The position numbers were made by a program, and so were the translations under genes. Shown in pieces: positions 32,824 through 41,010 of a stretch of 64,000 nt of DNA; positions within the stretch are counted from its first letter, which is position 1, and the number at the start of each line of letters is the position of its first letter. Source of the stretch: Marchantia polymorpha subsp. ruderalis (Eukaryota; Streptophyta; Marchantiopsida; Marchantiales; Marchantiaceae); the NCBI GenBank assembly GCA_037833965.1, contig AP031358.1:5464001-5528000 (forward strand), read 5' to 3'. The notes under the pieces were generated by a model. That model had not been told where the DNA came from. It ran no database searches and was given only the letters and a program-made list of their open reading frames with translations.

Positions 32824-33876
32824 TTTTATGTGAGCCGAACCTTCCCACCCTTCAGCGGTTGTAGTCCAGGTGGGGGTTCGAGCTCCCATAATCTAACTTC
32901 GCTGAATTCAAGCCATGTTCTCAAAGTGTATTCAGGACAATGAGATCATAAACACTTGCTCCTTCACAGACAAATTATCCAGAACTGAAAATAATAACCT
33001 TGCTGTCTACTATTTTCGCAAGAGCATCAGACAAGCTCTTTGTTACATAAAGATCTAACCCAACTCTGGGTGACTTCCTCAATACTACAGCCGCTGTGGG
33101 CTTTCCTAGATACCAGTCCCACTCCCAATTCCTACTCAGAGTTCAATGTCGACTTCTCAGCTCCCACCTTCAGACCCCACCAGATTTCTCTCTCGGATTC
33201 AACTCTCACTTTTCAAGTTCAAATTCAGATCCCGACTGTCAGATTTCAGTCTCAGATTTCACTTCACTCACATCTCCCACTCTCAGGTCTTCCACTCTGA
33301 TCTCAGCTCCCAGGCCGAGCACACCACTTCCGTCTCCACACACGCACACCACCAGCTCTCGCACACTGGTACACTACAAGCTCTCGCACACTAGGCCGAA
33401 CACACCACCAGGTCTCAGCTCCCACGCCGAACTCTCCACTTCGAAGTCCAAGGCCGAGACACCCACAGCCCGCCTGCATGCCCCACTCGCAATGATGGGT
33501 AGCTGCCTGCTCCCCCTGCGCGACTACACGCCGCCGCCGCCGCCACACCTGTACATTCTACATCCTGACCACCCGATATCCGCCGGAGGGGATCTTCTTT
33601 CGCGCACCGCCGAAGGCATCCACCCGCAGAAGACGCACGACCACACCTTTGCTTATCCATAACAGTCACTCCCGACACCCATAACTCACAGACCCTAGCT
33701 CTGTTTCACAAGTTCGTGGGCTCGTTGGAACAACCAGGTCGAGCTCTTTCCAACGAGACCCTAACTGGGTCAAACCGTTATGAATTGAGAAAGTTATGAC
33801 TGTTTTACCCTTAGCCGAAGGCACACCGCCGAAGTCCTGTTACCTGTTATCGCCGAAGGCGCCGGCACAATGTTCG

Positions 33877-33951
33877 CCGGTTTGATGTCTTCCGGTTTGA
33901 TGTCTTCCGGTTGGATGTTTTTCGGTTGGATGTCTTCCGGTTGGATGTTGT
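33877..33951. repeat. Minisatellite, 5 x 15 bp
   Basis: Five tandem units of the type CCGGTTTGATGTCTT with small changes, inside the E2 5' LTR. Confidence 0.85.
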
Positions 33952-34016
33952 CCTACCCTATCTGCCGCTTTCGACGCTCATAACTCAGTGACGCCTTATC
34001 CGTTTGAAGAGTTCTT

Positions 34017-34059
34017 GGTCTCGTTGGAACGAGCGTCGCGAGTTCTTTCCAACGAGACC
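34017..34059. other. Perfect 13-bp hairpin, conserved LTR module
   Basis: GGTCTCGTTGGAA (34017-34029) and TTCCAACGAGACC (34047-34059) pair perfectly across a 17-base loop. Similar modules occur in GL-family LTRs (8585, 23330, 41330, 48950, 57000, 58507 and 58803). Confidence 0.75.
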
Positions 34060-34715
34060 CTAATCAAGTCAAACCGTTAACAAATGAAAAAGATATGCCG
34101 AGTTTACTGTTTCGCCGATGGCCCTTGCACGATGTTCACCGGCTCGGAGCTCGCCGACCCCGAGTTCGCCGAAGGCCTGCTCGCAGTTGTCGCGAAGTCG
34201 TCCGAAGCCGAAGATGTTCGCAGCCGGAGACCCCCGGTGCCGAAGACGTTCGCAGCCGGAGACGTTCGCAGCCGGAGACGTCCGGAGCCGAAGACGTTCG
34301 CAGCCGGAGACGTTCGCAACCGGACTTGCCTCAACCCTTCCCATCAGTAACTTCCGACACTCACAACTCAGTGATTCCTCATCCGTTTGAAGAGTTCTTG
34401 GTCTCGTTGGAACGAGCGTTGCGAGCTCTTTCCAAGGAGACACTAACTGAGTCAAGGAGTCACACATTGAAAACGTTATGAGGGTTTCACTGTTTCGCCG
34501 AAGGCCTTTCCCCGAAGGAACTTCACCGAAGGCTCTTCGCCGGAGACCCTGCCCTGAAAGCCCCGTTCCGGACCTTTGCCTACTAGCTATTACACCAACT
34601 CCTAATCTTGCCAAAACTTCCAGAAAACTCCAAGCACGACATTGCAAGAGCTTAAATCTAAACTTTTAACTCTCATAGGGGTAAAAAGACATGTGAGCAC
34701 AGTTTTGTGCTCACA

Positions 34716-35215
34716 CAAGGCGCCGGCAAATGCGCCTGCGCACGGGCCGGGCATAGCCCCCACGGACCGATCAAGGGAGCAGCAACAGACGATGGAGCGG
34801 AGTGACTGTCCGCGGGATGAAATCTCGATGCGCGATGCGCAATCAAACCCCGCGCAGCCACCCTCCGCTCGATCGCCTTCGGCGGCGGGCGACGGCGGCA
34901 GAGAGGATGCGGTAGACAACCAACAAGCGAGAGACTTTCCCCCTGAAATCTTGAAGTAGAGGTCCTAACGGATCTCTGGGTTGTATTTCTGTAGTTTCAG
35001 GTGTGTGTGTGTGTGTGTTACGCTGCACTGTGCGACCTCCGAGTGCGCTCCGAGTGGACACTTGCAGTATTTCTGGGAGTGACAGTCGCCTGAGAATTCA
35101 AACTCATCAATAGTCTGTTAAACGTGACACTTTGTACCCTGTGTGTTCCTCTGTCCCTGTGGGTTCGACCTTTCTACCACTATATTGCAGTTTTAGCCTT
35201 TAGTGGGTTATTACA
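34716..35215 (+). repeat. 5' LTR of E1, last part
   Basis: Resumes the E1 LTR at CAAGGCGCC after E2. It includes the tail of the short LTR ORF, the deletion junction with microhomology GCGAG (34927-34931), a (GT)n tract (35001-35020) and the LTR end TTATTACA at 35215. Confidence 0.92.
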
Positions 35216-35237
35216 TAAGAAGCCGACAACTTCTTTT

Positions 35238-35255
35238 TGGCGCCGCTGCCGGAGA
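35238..35255 (+). other. Primer-binding site of E1, tRNA-Asp-like
   Basis: TGGCGCCGCTGCCGGAGA, 22 bases after the LTR, with one base different from the sites of A and E3 (GGAGA for GGGGA). Confidence 0.85.
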
Positions 35256-35301
35256 CAGTTGCGTCAACACCGGGGTTTTTACGAGCAGCCATTCTCGGTG
35301 A

Positions 35302-38133
35302 ATGTCGACTGGGGCTAGCGGGAGCAACCTAAGTGCTAGAGCTGTCCGCAGGTTCCGACGAGATTCAGAGAAGGCCGTGGAAGAGACACGGCGTCAAAAC
35401 AAGAAAACACCAAAAAGAGTACCTAAGCCTAGTTCGGCCGACACCCTTGGGGAACCTACCCCCGACGACTCGGAACCAAACTTGGTGCTTACAGTTCTAC
35501 TAGATATTCCTTGCACGGACCCGCCTCGTGAAGTAGAACCGACCGCCCGAGAACCGTCGACAGACACACCGATGGCGGACGGACAAGCCAACGTGCGGCT
35601 ACCTCAGCCGATTACTAAACATTCCTACCCAAAGTATAAAGGGAGTGGGGATGACGACGATGCAGATTCATACATCAAGTTGTTCGAATCGGTGTCTATT
35701 GCCAATCGCGAGATCGCAGACGACGACCGACTAAGGATCTTTCCAAGCCTTCTGCGGAAGAAAGCGAGGAGTTGGTACAATCACGAGAGCATCGATCCGA
35801 CTGGATTGACAACATGGGCCCAGCTGAAGGAGAAGTTCCTTCGCCGCTTCCGCGAGCTCGGCTACGACAGCCGGGTTTTGACAAAGTTACGTAATTTGCA
35901 GCGAGAGAAGAAGGAGAGTCTGCGTGACTACACTGAGAGATTTCTGGACCTCCTTGACAGAATACCGAAAACAGGACCAGGGTCCCCTTTCTCGGTACAA
36001 CAAGCTGTGGATTGGTACGTGACCGGTTTAACTCGGGAGATGGAGACTTTTTGCCGACGCAGCAAGTGCGACACTATTGAGGATGTGATTGCATCGGTAG
36101 AAGCCTTCGAAACTTCCACTCTCAACCGAAGAGGGAGAGAGAGACGGGAGTCGAAGGAGCGAAAACCGAAGGGAGGGCGAAGACGACGTAGAGGTACAAC
36201 TCCGTCATCGGAGGAATCGTCTTCGGACGAGAACCGTTCCTCATCCGAAGAAGAGGAAACCTCATCGTCGGAGGAGGAGAAGAAGAGGAAGAAGCATGGG
36301 GCAGCGAAGAAAAAGGGCACCCGACGAGTGACTACGGACAGAGCGCCGGGAGACATAGCCTCGAAGATGGAGACCCTTGTGAAGGACTTCGCCGATCTCA
36401 AGGTTCAAGTGGTAGGCGGACATGATCGCCGAAAATCACCCGGGAGAGTGCGAGCGAACTTATGGTGTACTACGTGCGGGGCGGTGGGACATGCAAACAC
36501 CGAGTGCCTTACCACCCGTTCGTCATATCCAGTCAACGCATTAGAGTGGGCACAACCGTACTATGGAGAGCACCCCCAGTACTATGGAGAGGCTAGCGAA
36601 GAGACAGCCTACGCCGTCCAGTCGGTTCCTACCCCTACTGCAGTTTCAGCAATGCAAGTCCCACGATATATTCCGGTGGATCGGGCCACTATAGTACCCG
36701 TGAGGCGGAGAGCACCTCCAGGGACATTTGACCCACCGCCACCGCGAGCTTGTTATAATTGCGGGGAAGTTGGACACTTCTCACCGCAGTGTCCCCATCC
36801 AAAAAGGCGAAACGATTATGCTCCGACATGTAGTAATTGTAAGAAGACCGGGCATACTGCGCCAGAGTGTGATCAGCCACCAGTCCCTCGGCCAGCGGTA
36901 CGATTTGTGAACACTCCTGCCAAGGAGGACGTCCAAGTTAACCAGGTCGAAGTAGGTTCAGACGGGGATGACGAAGACGAAGAATGGCCGGCTGAAGAGG
37001 TTATGTGCGCACGGGTCGAAACTCGTAGTTCCAAGAAATCGAAGGAGCAAGAGCGTGACACTCGCAAGCACGAACGGAGAACCGACGACCGGACGGGAAA
37101 AGGGAAGGAGAAGACAGCCAGCAAGTCCGACTTGCGACCTGCACGGAAGTCTTCGGCTACGCGAGAGGCACCAGCAGTACGCCCCCAGACAGCAGTCGAG
37201 GACGAGCCAGTACGCTTGCTGAAACGGGACTATGCTCCGGATATCCGCAACGAGGTAACCAACCTGTTGAAGGAAGCGATCCGCACTCAAAAGGACCCAC
37301 CGCGGCCAGACTTGACATCCTCCCTTGGGGCGAAGTTGGCAGCCACCGTGGAACCTCGCAGAGCGTCGCCGACCCCGGCGACCCAACGCGCCCACTATGA
37401 CTTGGTCGAAGATCTCGGGAGTCGAAAAGTGAACATCACGTTCAAGCAGCTCTTGGAGGACAATAAGACGTATCGGAGAATGTTGATGCTTTCGCTACGG
37501 CATCCGCGGAAGCCGCGCGCATCCACCTCCTCTCAAGTATATCAAGTGGAGAGCGAAGACCAAGGGCCACCAGAGATCGATGTGGAAATAGCAGGGTGTT
37601 GTGTACGCAGGGTGCCAATCGACTCTGGATCAGGAGTCAACATAATGACGGAGGATACCGCGAGAGCCTTGGGGTTCAGTCAATACGAACCCTCGAAGCG
37701 TGTGTTGAGATTAGCGGATCAGACGCGGAGAATGCCTGCAGGTATGCTGCGCAATGTCAAGACAATCATCGGGGGTGCGGACTTTCGGTTGACGTATATC
37801 ATCCTTCAACCGATGATGAAGCAGGGCTATGACGTTCTGCTCGGGCGACCGTGGCTATATGGCGCACAAGTCAGATGTGATTGGCGAAGGCATCGCCTTA
37901 AGTTTCCCCATCCTTCGGAACCGACCAAAACCATTACGGTGCCCTGGAATAGGGTCAGACACGAAGGAGAGACCCCATCGACAAGTGCAGGTTACACATC
38001 GGGCGGGGACAGTGAGTCGACCGCGCGATCGGATTCCAGTGGTACCGAATCCGATTATTTCGTGGGATTCGTTGCCTGCTGTTCGGTGGAAGAAGAAGAA
38101 GAGCCGGAAGCTATTCAGCCGGAAGACGAATAG
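35302..38133 (+). CDS. gag: Gag-protease polyprotein of E1 (943 aa)
   Basis: Same layout and length as the copy in element A. Gag core at about residues 120-270. Ser/Glu-rich tract at 300-335, encoded by GAGGAG/TCATCG-type repeats. Three CCHC zinc knuckles: CTTCGAVGHANTEC near 388, CYNCGEVGHFSPQC near 483 and CSNCKKTGHTAPEC near 510. Protease DSGSG near 773 and LLGRPWL near 847. The ORF is intact and ends in TAG at 38131 with pol continuing in the same frame. Scattered amino-acid differences from copy A are mostly conservative, and the acidic C-terminus is kept. Confidence 0.93.
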   Translation: MSTGASGSNLSARAVRRFRRDSEKAVEETRRQNKKTPKRVPKPSSADTLGEPTPDDSEPNLVLTVLLDIPCTDPPREVEPTAREPSTDTPMADGQANVRLPQPITKHSYPKYKGSGDDDDADSYIKLFESVSIANREIADDDRLRIFPSLLRKKARSWYNHESIDPTGLTTWAQLKEKFLRRFRELGYDSRVLTKLRNLQREKKESLRDYTERFLDLLDRIPKTGPGSPFSVQQAVDWYVTGLTREMETFCRRSKCDTIEDVIASVEAFETSTLNRRGRERRESKERKPKGGRRRRRGTTPSSEESSSDENRSSSEEEETSSSEEEKKRKKHGAAKKKGTRRVTTDRAPGDIASKMETLVKDFADLKVQVVGGHDRRKSPGRVRANLWCTTCGAVGHANTECLTTRSSYPVNALEWAQPYYGEHPQYYGEASEETAYAVQSVPTPTAVSAMQVPRYIPVDRATIVPVRRRAPPGTFDPPPPRACYNCGEVGHFSPQCPHPKRRNDYAPTCSNCKKTGHTAPECDQPPVPRPAVRFVNTPAKEDVQVNQVEVGSDGDDEDEEWPAEEVMCARVETRSSKKSKEQERDTRKHERRTDDRTGKGKEKTASKSDLRPARKSSATREAPAVRPQTAVEDEPVRLLKRDYAPDIRNEVTNLLKEAIRTQKDPPRPDLTSSLGAKLAATVEPRRASPTPATQRAHYDLVEDLGSRKVNITFKQLLEDNKTYRRMLMLSLRHPRKPRASTSSQVYQVESEDQGPPEIDVEIAGCCVRRVPIDSGSGVNIMTEDTARALGFSQYEPSKRVLRLADQTRRMPAGMLRNVKTIIGGADFRLTYIILQPMMKQGYDVLLGRPWLYGAQVRCDWRRHRLKFPHPSEPTKTITVPWNRVRHEGETPSTSAGYTSGGDSESTARSDSSGTESDYFVGFVACCSVEEEEEPEAIQPEDE

Positions 38134-38139
38134 CAATTA
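38131..38139 (+). promoter_or_regulatory. Leaky stop context UAG-CAA-UUA in E1
   Basis: TAG CAA TTA joins gag-protease to pol in one frame, as in element A (641-649). This matches the known UAG-CAR-YYA readthrough signal, preceded by GAA instead of the viral CAA. Confidence 0.78.
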
Positions 38140-40974
38140 ACTGTGGGACTGGGAAGGAGTGAGACGAGTCACACCGAGGGCATTGTCGACCCTAGTGACT
38201 GTCACGAAGTACAACTCAGTCCCGACAAGTGCTTGAAGGTATCAAGCGCAGTGAGAGGAGACGAGCTAAGGAAAGTACAGGCATTCCTTAGCCATTATGT
38301 CGACGTCTTCGCCTGGAAGATCGAAGACATGAAGGGGATACCTGCACGGTATGGGGAACACCGTATCGATTTACTGGACGACTCAGTACCCATACGACAG
38401 CGCCAGTATCGCCTCAACCCAAAATACTCCTTGCTAGTTAAGGAGGAGATAGATAAGTACTTGAGTGCTGGTATTATTTACCCTGTGCTCAGCAGTGAGT
38501 GGGTGTCGCCGATTGTTATCGTACCCAAGAAGTTGACGGGTAAGATACGAGTGTGTCAGGATTTCTGGAAGTTGAATGCAGCAACACGCAAGGATCATCA
38601 CCCGTTACCATTCACGGATGCCATTCTAGACCATGTCGCAGGACATGAATGTTATAGCTTCCTGGATGGGTTCTCAGGTTACAATCAGGTGTCTATCCGG
38701 GAACAGGACAAGGATAAAACTACGTTCACAACCGACTGGGGAACTTACGCATACCACAAGATGCCCTTCGGTCTGTGCAACGCGCCTGCCACCTTTCAAC
38801 GGATGATGACCAATATCTTCCAGGAACAACTGAGGAAGTTCCTGGAAATATTCATAGATGACTTCTGTGTCTTTGGGAAGCGGTCTGAACACCTAAGTCA
38901 CTTGAAGCAGACCTTCGATAAATGTAGAGAGAGCAGTTTATCACTGCATCCCGAGAAGTGCTTTTTCTTTATGACTAGTGGGATCTTGTTGGGTCATCGG
39001 GTCTCGGCAGACGGCATTGCGGTGGACATCGAGAAGGTCAAGGTTATACTCGAGCTTGAGCCTCCCACGAATCTAAGAGAGCTGCGAGCATTCCTGGGTC
39101 ATGTGGGCTACTACCGAAGATTCATACACCTGTATGCAATACTGGCGGCGAACCTGACCAAGTTGTTGAAGAAGGACGAGCCTTATGCTTGGGGTGCGAA
39201 CCAGCAGTCAGCATTTGAGGCTCTTAAAGCGAAACTCACGACTGCTCCCGTACTAAGGAGTCCAGACTGGAATCGACCATTCCATGTTTACGTTGACACA
39301 TCTGCATTCGCCATCGGTGTAGTACTGAGTCAAAAGGATGACAACAAAAAGGACTACCCAATCTACTTCGCGAGCCGACAGCTGTCTCTAGCAGAGCGGA
39401 AGTACACCACGACGGAGAGAGAAGCGTTGGGGATGGTGTACTCATGTAAAAAGTTCCGTCACTACCTAATCTGCTACGAGTTTGTGTTCCATGTGGACCA
39501 CTACGCATTGCAACACCTAGTCAAGAAAGCCGACCTATCCGGTCGGATCGCCAGGTGGGTGTTGTTACTACAAGAGTTCACCTACACAGTCCAGACCAGG
39601 AAAGGGGTGCACCACGAAAATGCGGATTACTTGTCCCGATTATGGACCCAGCCGAAAGAGGAGGAATTGGTGGACGATTTTCCAGATGAAGAGTTATTTC
39701 AGTTGTCTGCAGGACATGAGTCCCGCTTTGCCGACCTGTATCGATATCTGCTAACCCTCCAGTGTCCCGTAGGCATGGATTTGGAACAGCGAACTGTCTT
39801 TATTCATAAGGCAGGCCCGTACCAACTCCAGCAAGGGGTTTTGTTCAAAAAGATGGCAGATGAGCGCTTATGCAGATGCCTAGAGGAATCAGAGGTACCA
39901 AGAATAGTGAGTGCGATGCATACAGAGGAGGCGGGTGGACACTATGCCACCAGGAACACGGTCACAAAGATCCTAAATGCGGGGTATTGGTGGCCGACCA
40001 TGTTTAAGGATGTTCTCGATTACATCCGCAAGTGCGACAGTTGCCAGAGGACGGGGAGACCGACGCCTACAACACGCTGGCCCCTGACTCCCATCATGCC
40101 TCTAGCACCTTTCGAAAAGTGGGGCATTGACTTTGTAGGGCCGATACAACTAGTGACTAGAAGTACACGAAGGCGCTACATTCTGGTAGCAACGGACTAC
40201 GCCACCAAAATGGTAGAGGCCAGGGCCACCAGAAGGGATGATGCTGCCACAGTGGCAGCCTTCTTGTTTGAGTCGATCATCACACGCTACGGATGTCCCT
40301 TAGAGCTAGTCAGCGACCGGGGCACGCATTTTCTGAATCAGATCATCGAAGATCTGACACGGTATTTCCACATCAAGCACCGGAAGACTACTCCATACAA
40401 TCCCAAGGCAAATGGACTGACGGAGAAGTCCAATGGTCTGCTGTGTAAAATACTACTCAAGGTCACGGTCAATCACGCTCACGACTGGGATACGAAGCTA
40501 GCAGCCGCTCTATGGGCGTACCGGACAGCTGAGAAGATCACGACCAAACAGACACCATACTTTCTGGTGTATGGGCAACACCCGATCCTCCCGATCGAAT
40601 TTGAAGTACCCACCCAACGAACGTTGGATTTGCAGAGGATGGGCGCAGAGGAGAGTCAGCTCTACAGGTTACAGGAGGTCACGCTGCTGGATGAGAGGAG
40701 ACGAGACGCCGAAGATCGCACCAGGAAAATCCAGCTCCGCCGAAAGGAGAGATACGATAAAAAGATCAAACCGGTACTCCTGCAGGCGGGTGATTTGGCA
40801 TTGCTCTACGACAGCAGGCATGCCAGATTCCCAGGCAAACTGCACCTAAGATGGATGGGACCTTACAGGGTTGTCGAAGTCTTCCCGAATGGATCCATCC
40901 AACTTGCGGACCTGGCCGGCGATTTGTTAGGCACCCGAGTGAACGAGTGGCGGTTGAAGAAATACCACATGTGA
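38134..40974 (+). CDS. pol: Pol polyprotein of E1 (reverse transcriptase, RNase H, integrase)
   Basis: 946 sense codons open from the gag UAG; the first usable in-frame start-like codon is a GTG at 38143, so expression as a readthrough fusion is more likely. Reverse transcriptase: LDGFSGYNQ (38661), MPFGLCNAPATFQR (38761) and FIDDF (about 38848), where the family usually has YVDD. RNase H: YVDTSAFAIG (about 39290) and TTEREALGMVYS. Integrase: HHCC finger (39918-40050, HTEEAGGH...CDSC), and DDE residues in GIDFVG (40126), SDRGTHF (40312) and NGLTEKSNG (40411). No chromodomain is seen. One oddity: the conserved arginine of the DYRKLN motif is Trp (TGG, 38566-38568), while copy A has Arg (CGG). 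This may impair the enzyme. Confidence 0.93.
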   Translation, partial: QLTVGLGRSETSHTEGIVDPSDCHEVQLSPDKCLKVSSAVRGDELRKVQAFLSHYVDVFAWKIEDMKGIPARYGEHRIDLLDDSVPIRQRQYRLNPKYSLLVKEEIDKYLSAGIIYPVLSSEWVSPIVIVPKKLTGKIRVCQDFWKLNAATRKDHHPLPFTDAILDHVAGHECYSFLDGFSGYNQVSIREQDKDKTTFTTDWGTYAYHKMPFGLCNAPATFQRMMTNIFQEQLRKFLEIFIDDFCVFGKRSEHLSHLKQTFDKCRESSLSLHPEKCFFFMTSGILLGHRVSADGIAVDIEKVKVILELEPPTNLRELRAFLGHVGYYRRFIHLYAILAANLTKLLKKDEPYAWGANQQSAFEALKAKLTTAPVLRSPDWNRPFHVYVDTSAFAIGVVLSQKDDNKKDYPIYFASRQLSLAERKYTTTEREALGMVYSCKKFRHYLICYEFVFHVDHYALQHLVKKADLSGRIARWVLLLQEFTYTVQTRKGVHHENADYLSRLWTQPKEEELVDDFPDEELFQLSAGHESRFADLYRYLLTLQCPVGMDLEQRTVFIHKAGPYQLQQGVLFKKMADERLCRCLEESEVPRIVSAMHTEEAGGHYATRNTVTKILNAGYWWPTMFKDVLDYIRKCDSCQRTGRPTPTTRWPLTPIMPLAPFEKWGIDFVGPIQLVTRSTRRRYILVATDYATKMVEARATRRDDAATVAAFLFESIITRYGCPLELVSDRGTHFLNQIIEDLTRYFHIKHRKTTPYNPKANGLTEKSNGLLCKILLKVTVNHAHDWDTKLAAALWAYRTAEKITTKQTPYFLVYGQHPILPIEFEVPTQRTLDLQRMGAEESQLYRLQEVTLLDERRRDAEDRTRKIQLRRKERYDKKIKPVLLQAGDLALLYDSRHARFPGKLHLRWMGPYRVVEVFPNGSIQLADLAGDLLGTRVNEWRLKKYHM

Positions 40975-40997
40975 GTGTTCGCGTGGGCGCTCACAAT

Positions 40998-41008
40998 TGA
41001 GGAGGGGG
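40998..41008 (+). other. Polypurine tract of E1
   Basis: GAGGAGGGGGG followed by CA and then the TG of the 3' LTR at 41011. It is the expected plus-strand primer. Confidence 0.85.
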
Positions 41009-41010
41009 GC

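Larger units (their letters stand above)
26066..34715 (-). mobile_element. Ty3/gypsy retrotransposon E2, nested in E1, 3' LTR truncated
   Basis: Minus-strand element of a second family. It has a 5' LTR at 32829-34715, a tRNA-Gly-like primer site, one gag-pol ORF, and a 3' LTR of which only the first 546 bp remain (26070-26615). Its junctions fall inside the E1 5' LTR. The right flank starts CAAGG, while the left flank retains only CA before the truncated LTR, so the left target copy went with the deletion. Five bases (26065-26069 region) are of unclear origin. The two LTR segments look identical over 546 bp, so the insertion is very recent. Confidence 0.9.
32829..34715 (-). repeat. 5' LTR of E2 (1887 bp)
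   Basis: Plus-strand ends TGTGAGCC (32829) and GTGCTCACA (34715), thus TG...CA in both directions. Contains no gene. It holds a 15-bp minisatellite (33877-33951), the 16-bp minisatellite (34213-34324) and three copies of the CTCGTTGGAA...TTCCAACGAG hairpin module (near 33720, 34017 and 34400). Confidence 0.9.

Noticed and set aside
34069-34647. 192-codon minus frame and its twin at 25765-26547
   Set aside because: They run across the 16-bp minisatellite of the E2 LTR and read as repeats; there is no conserved domain.
38143-40974. Independent pol gene starting at GTG 38143
   Set aside because: GTG is not a normal plant start, and the frame is continuous with gag across UAG in a known readthrough context.
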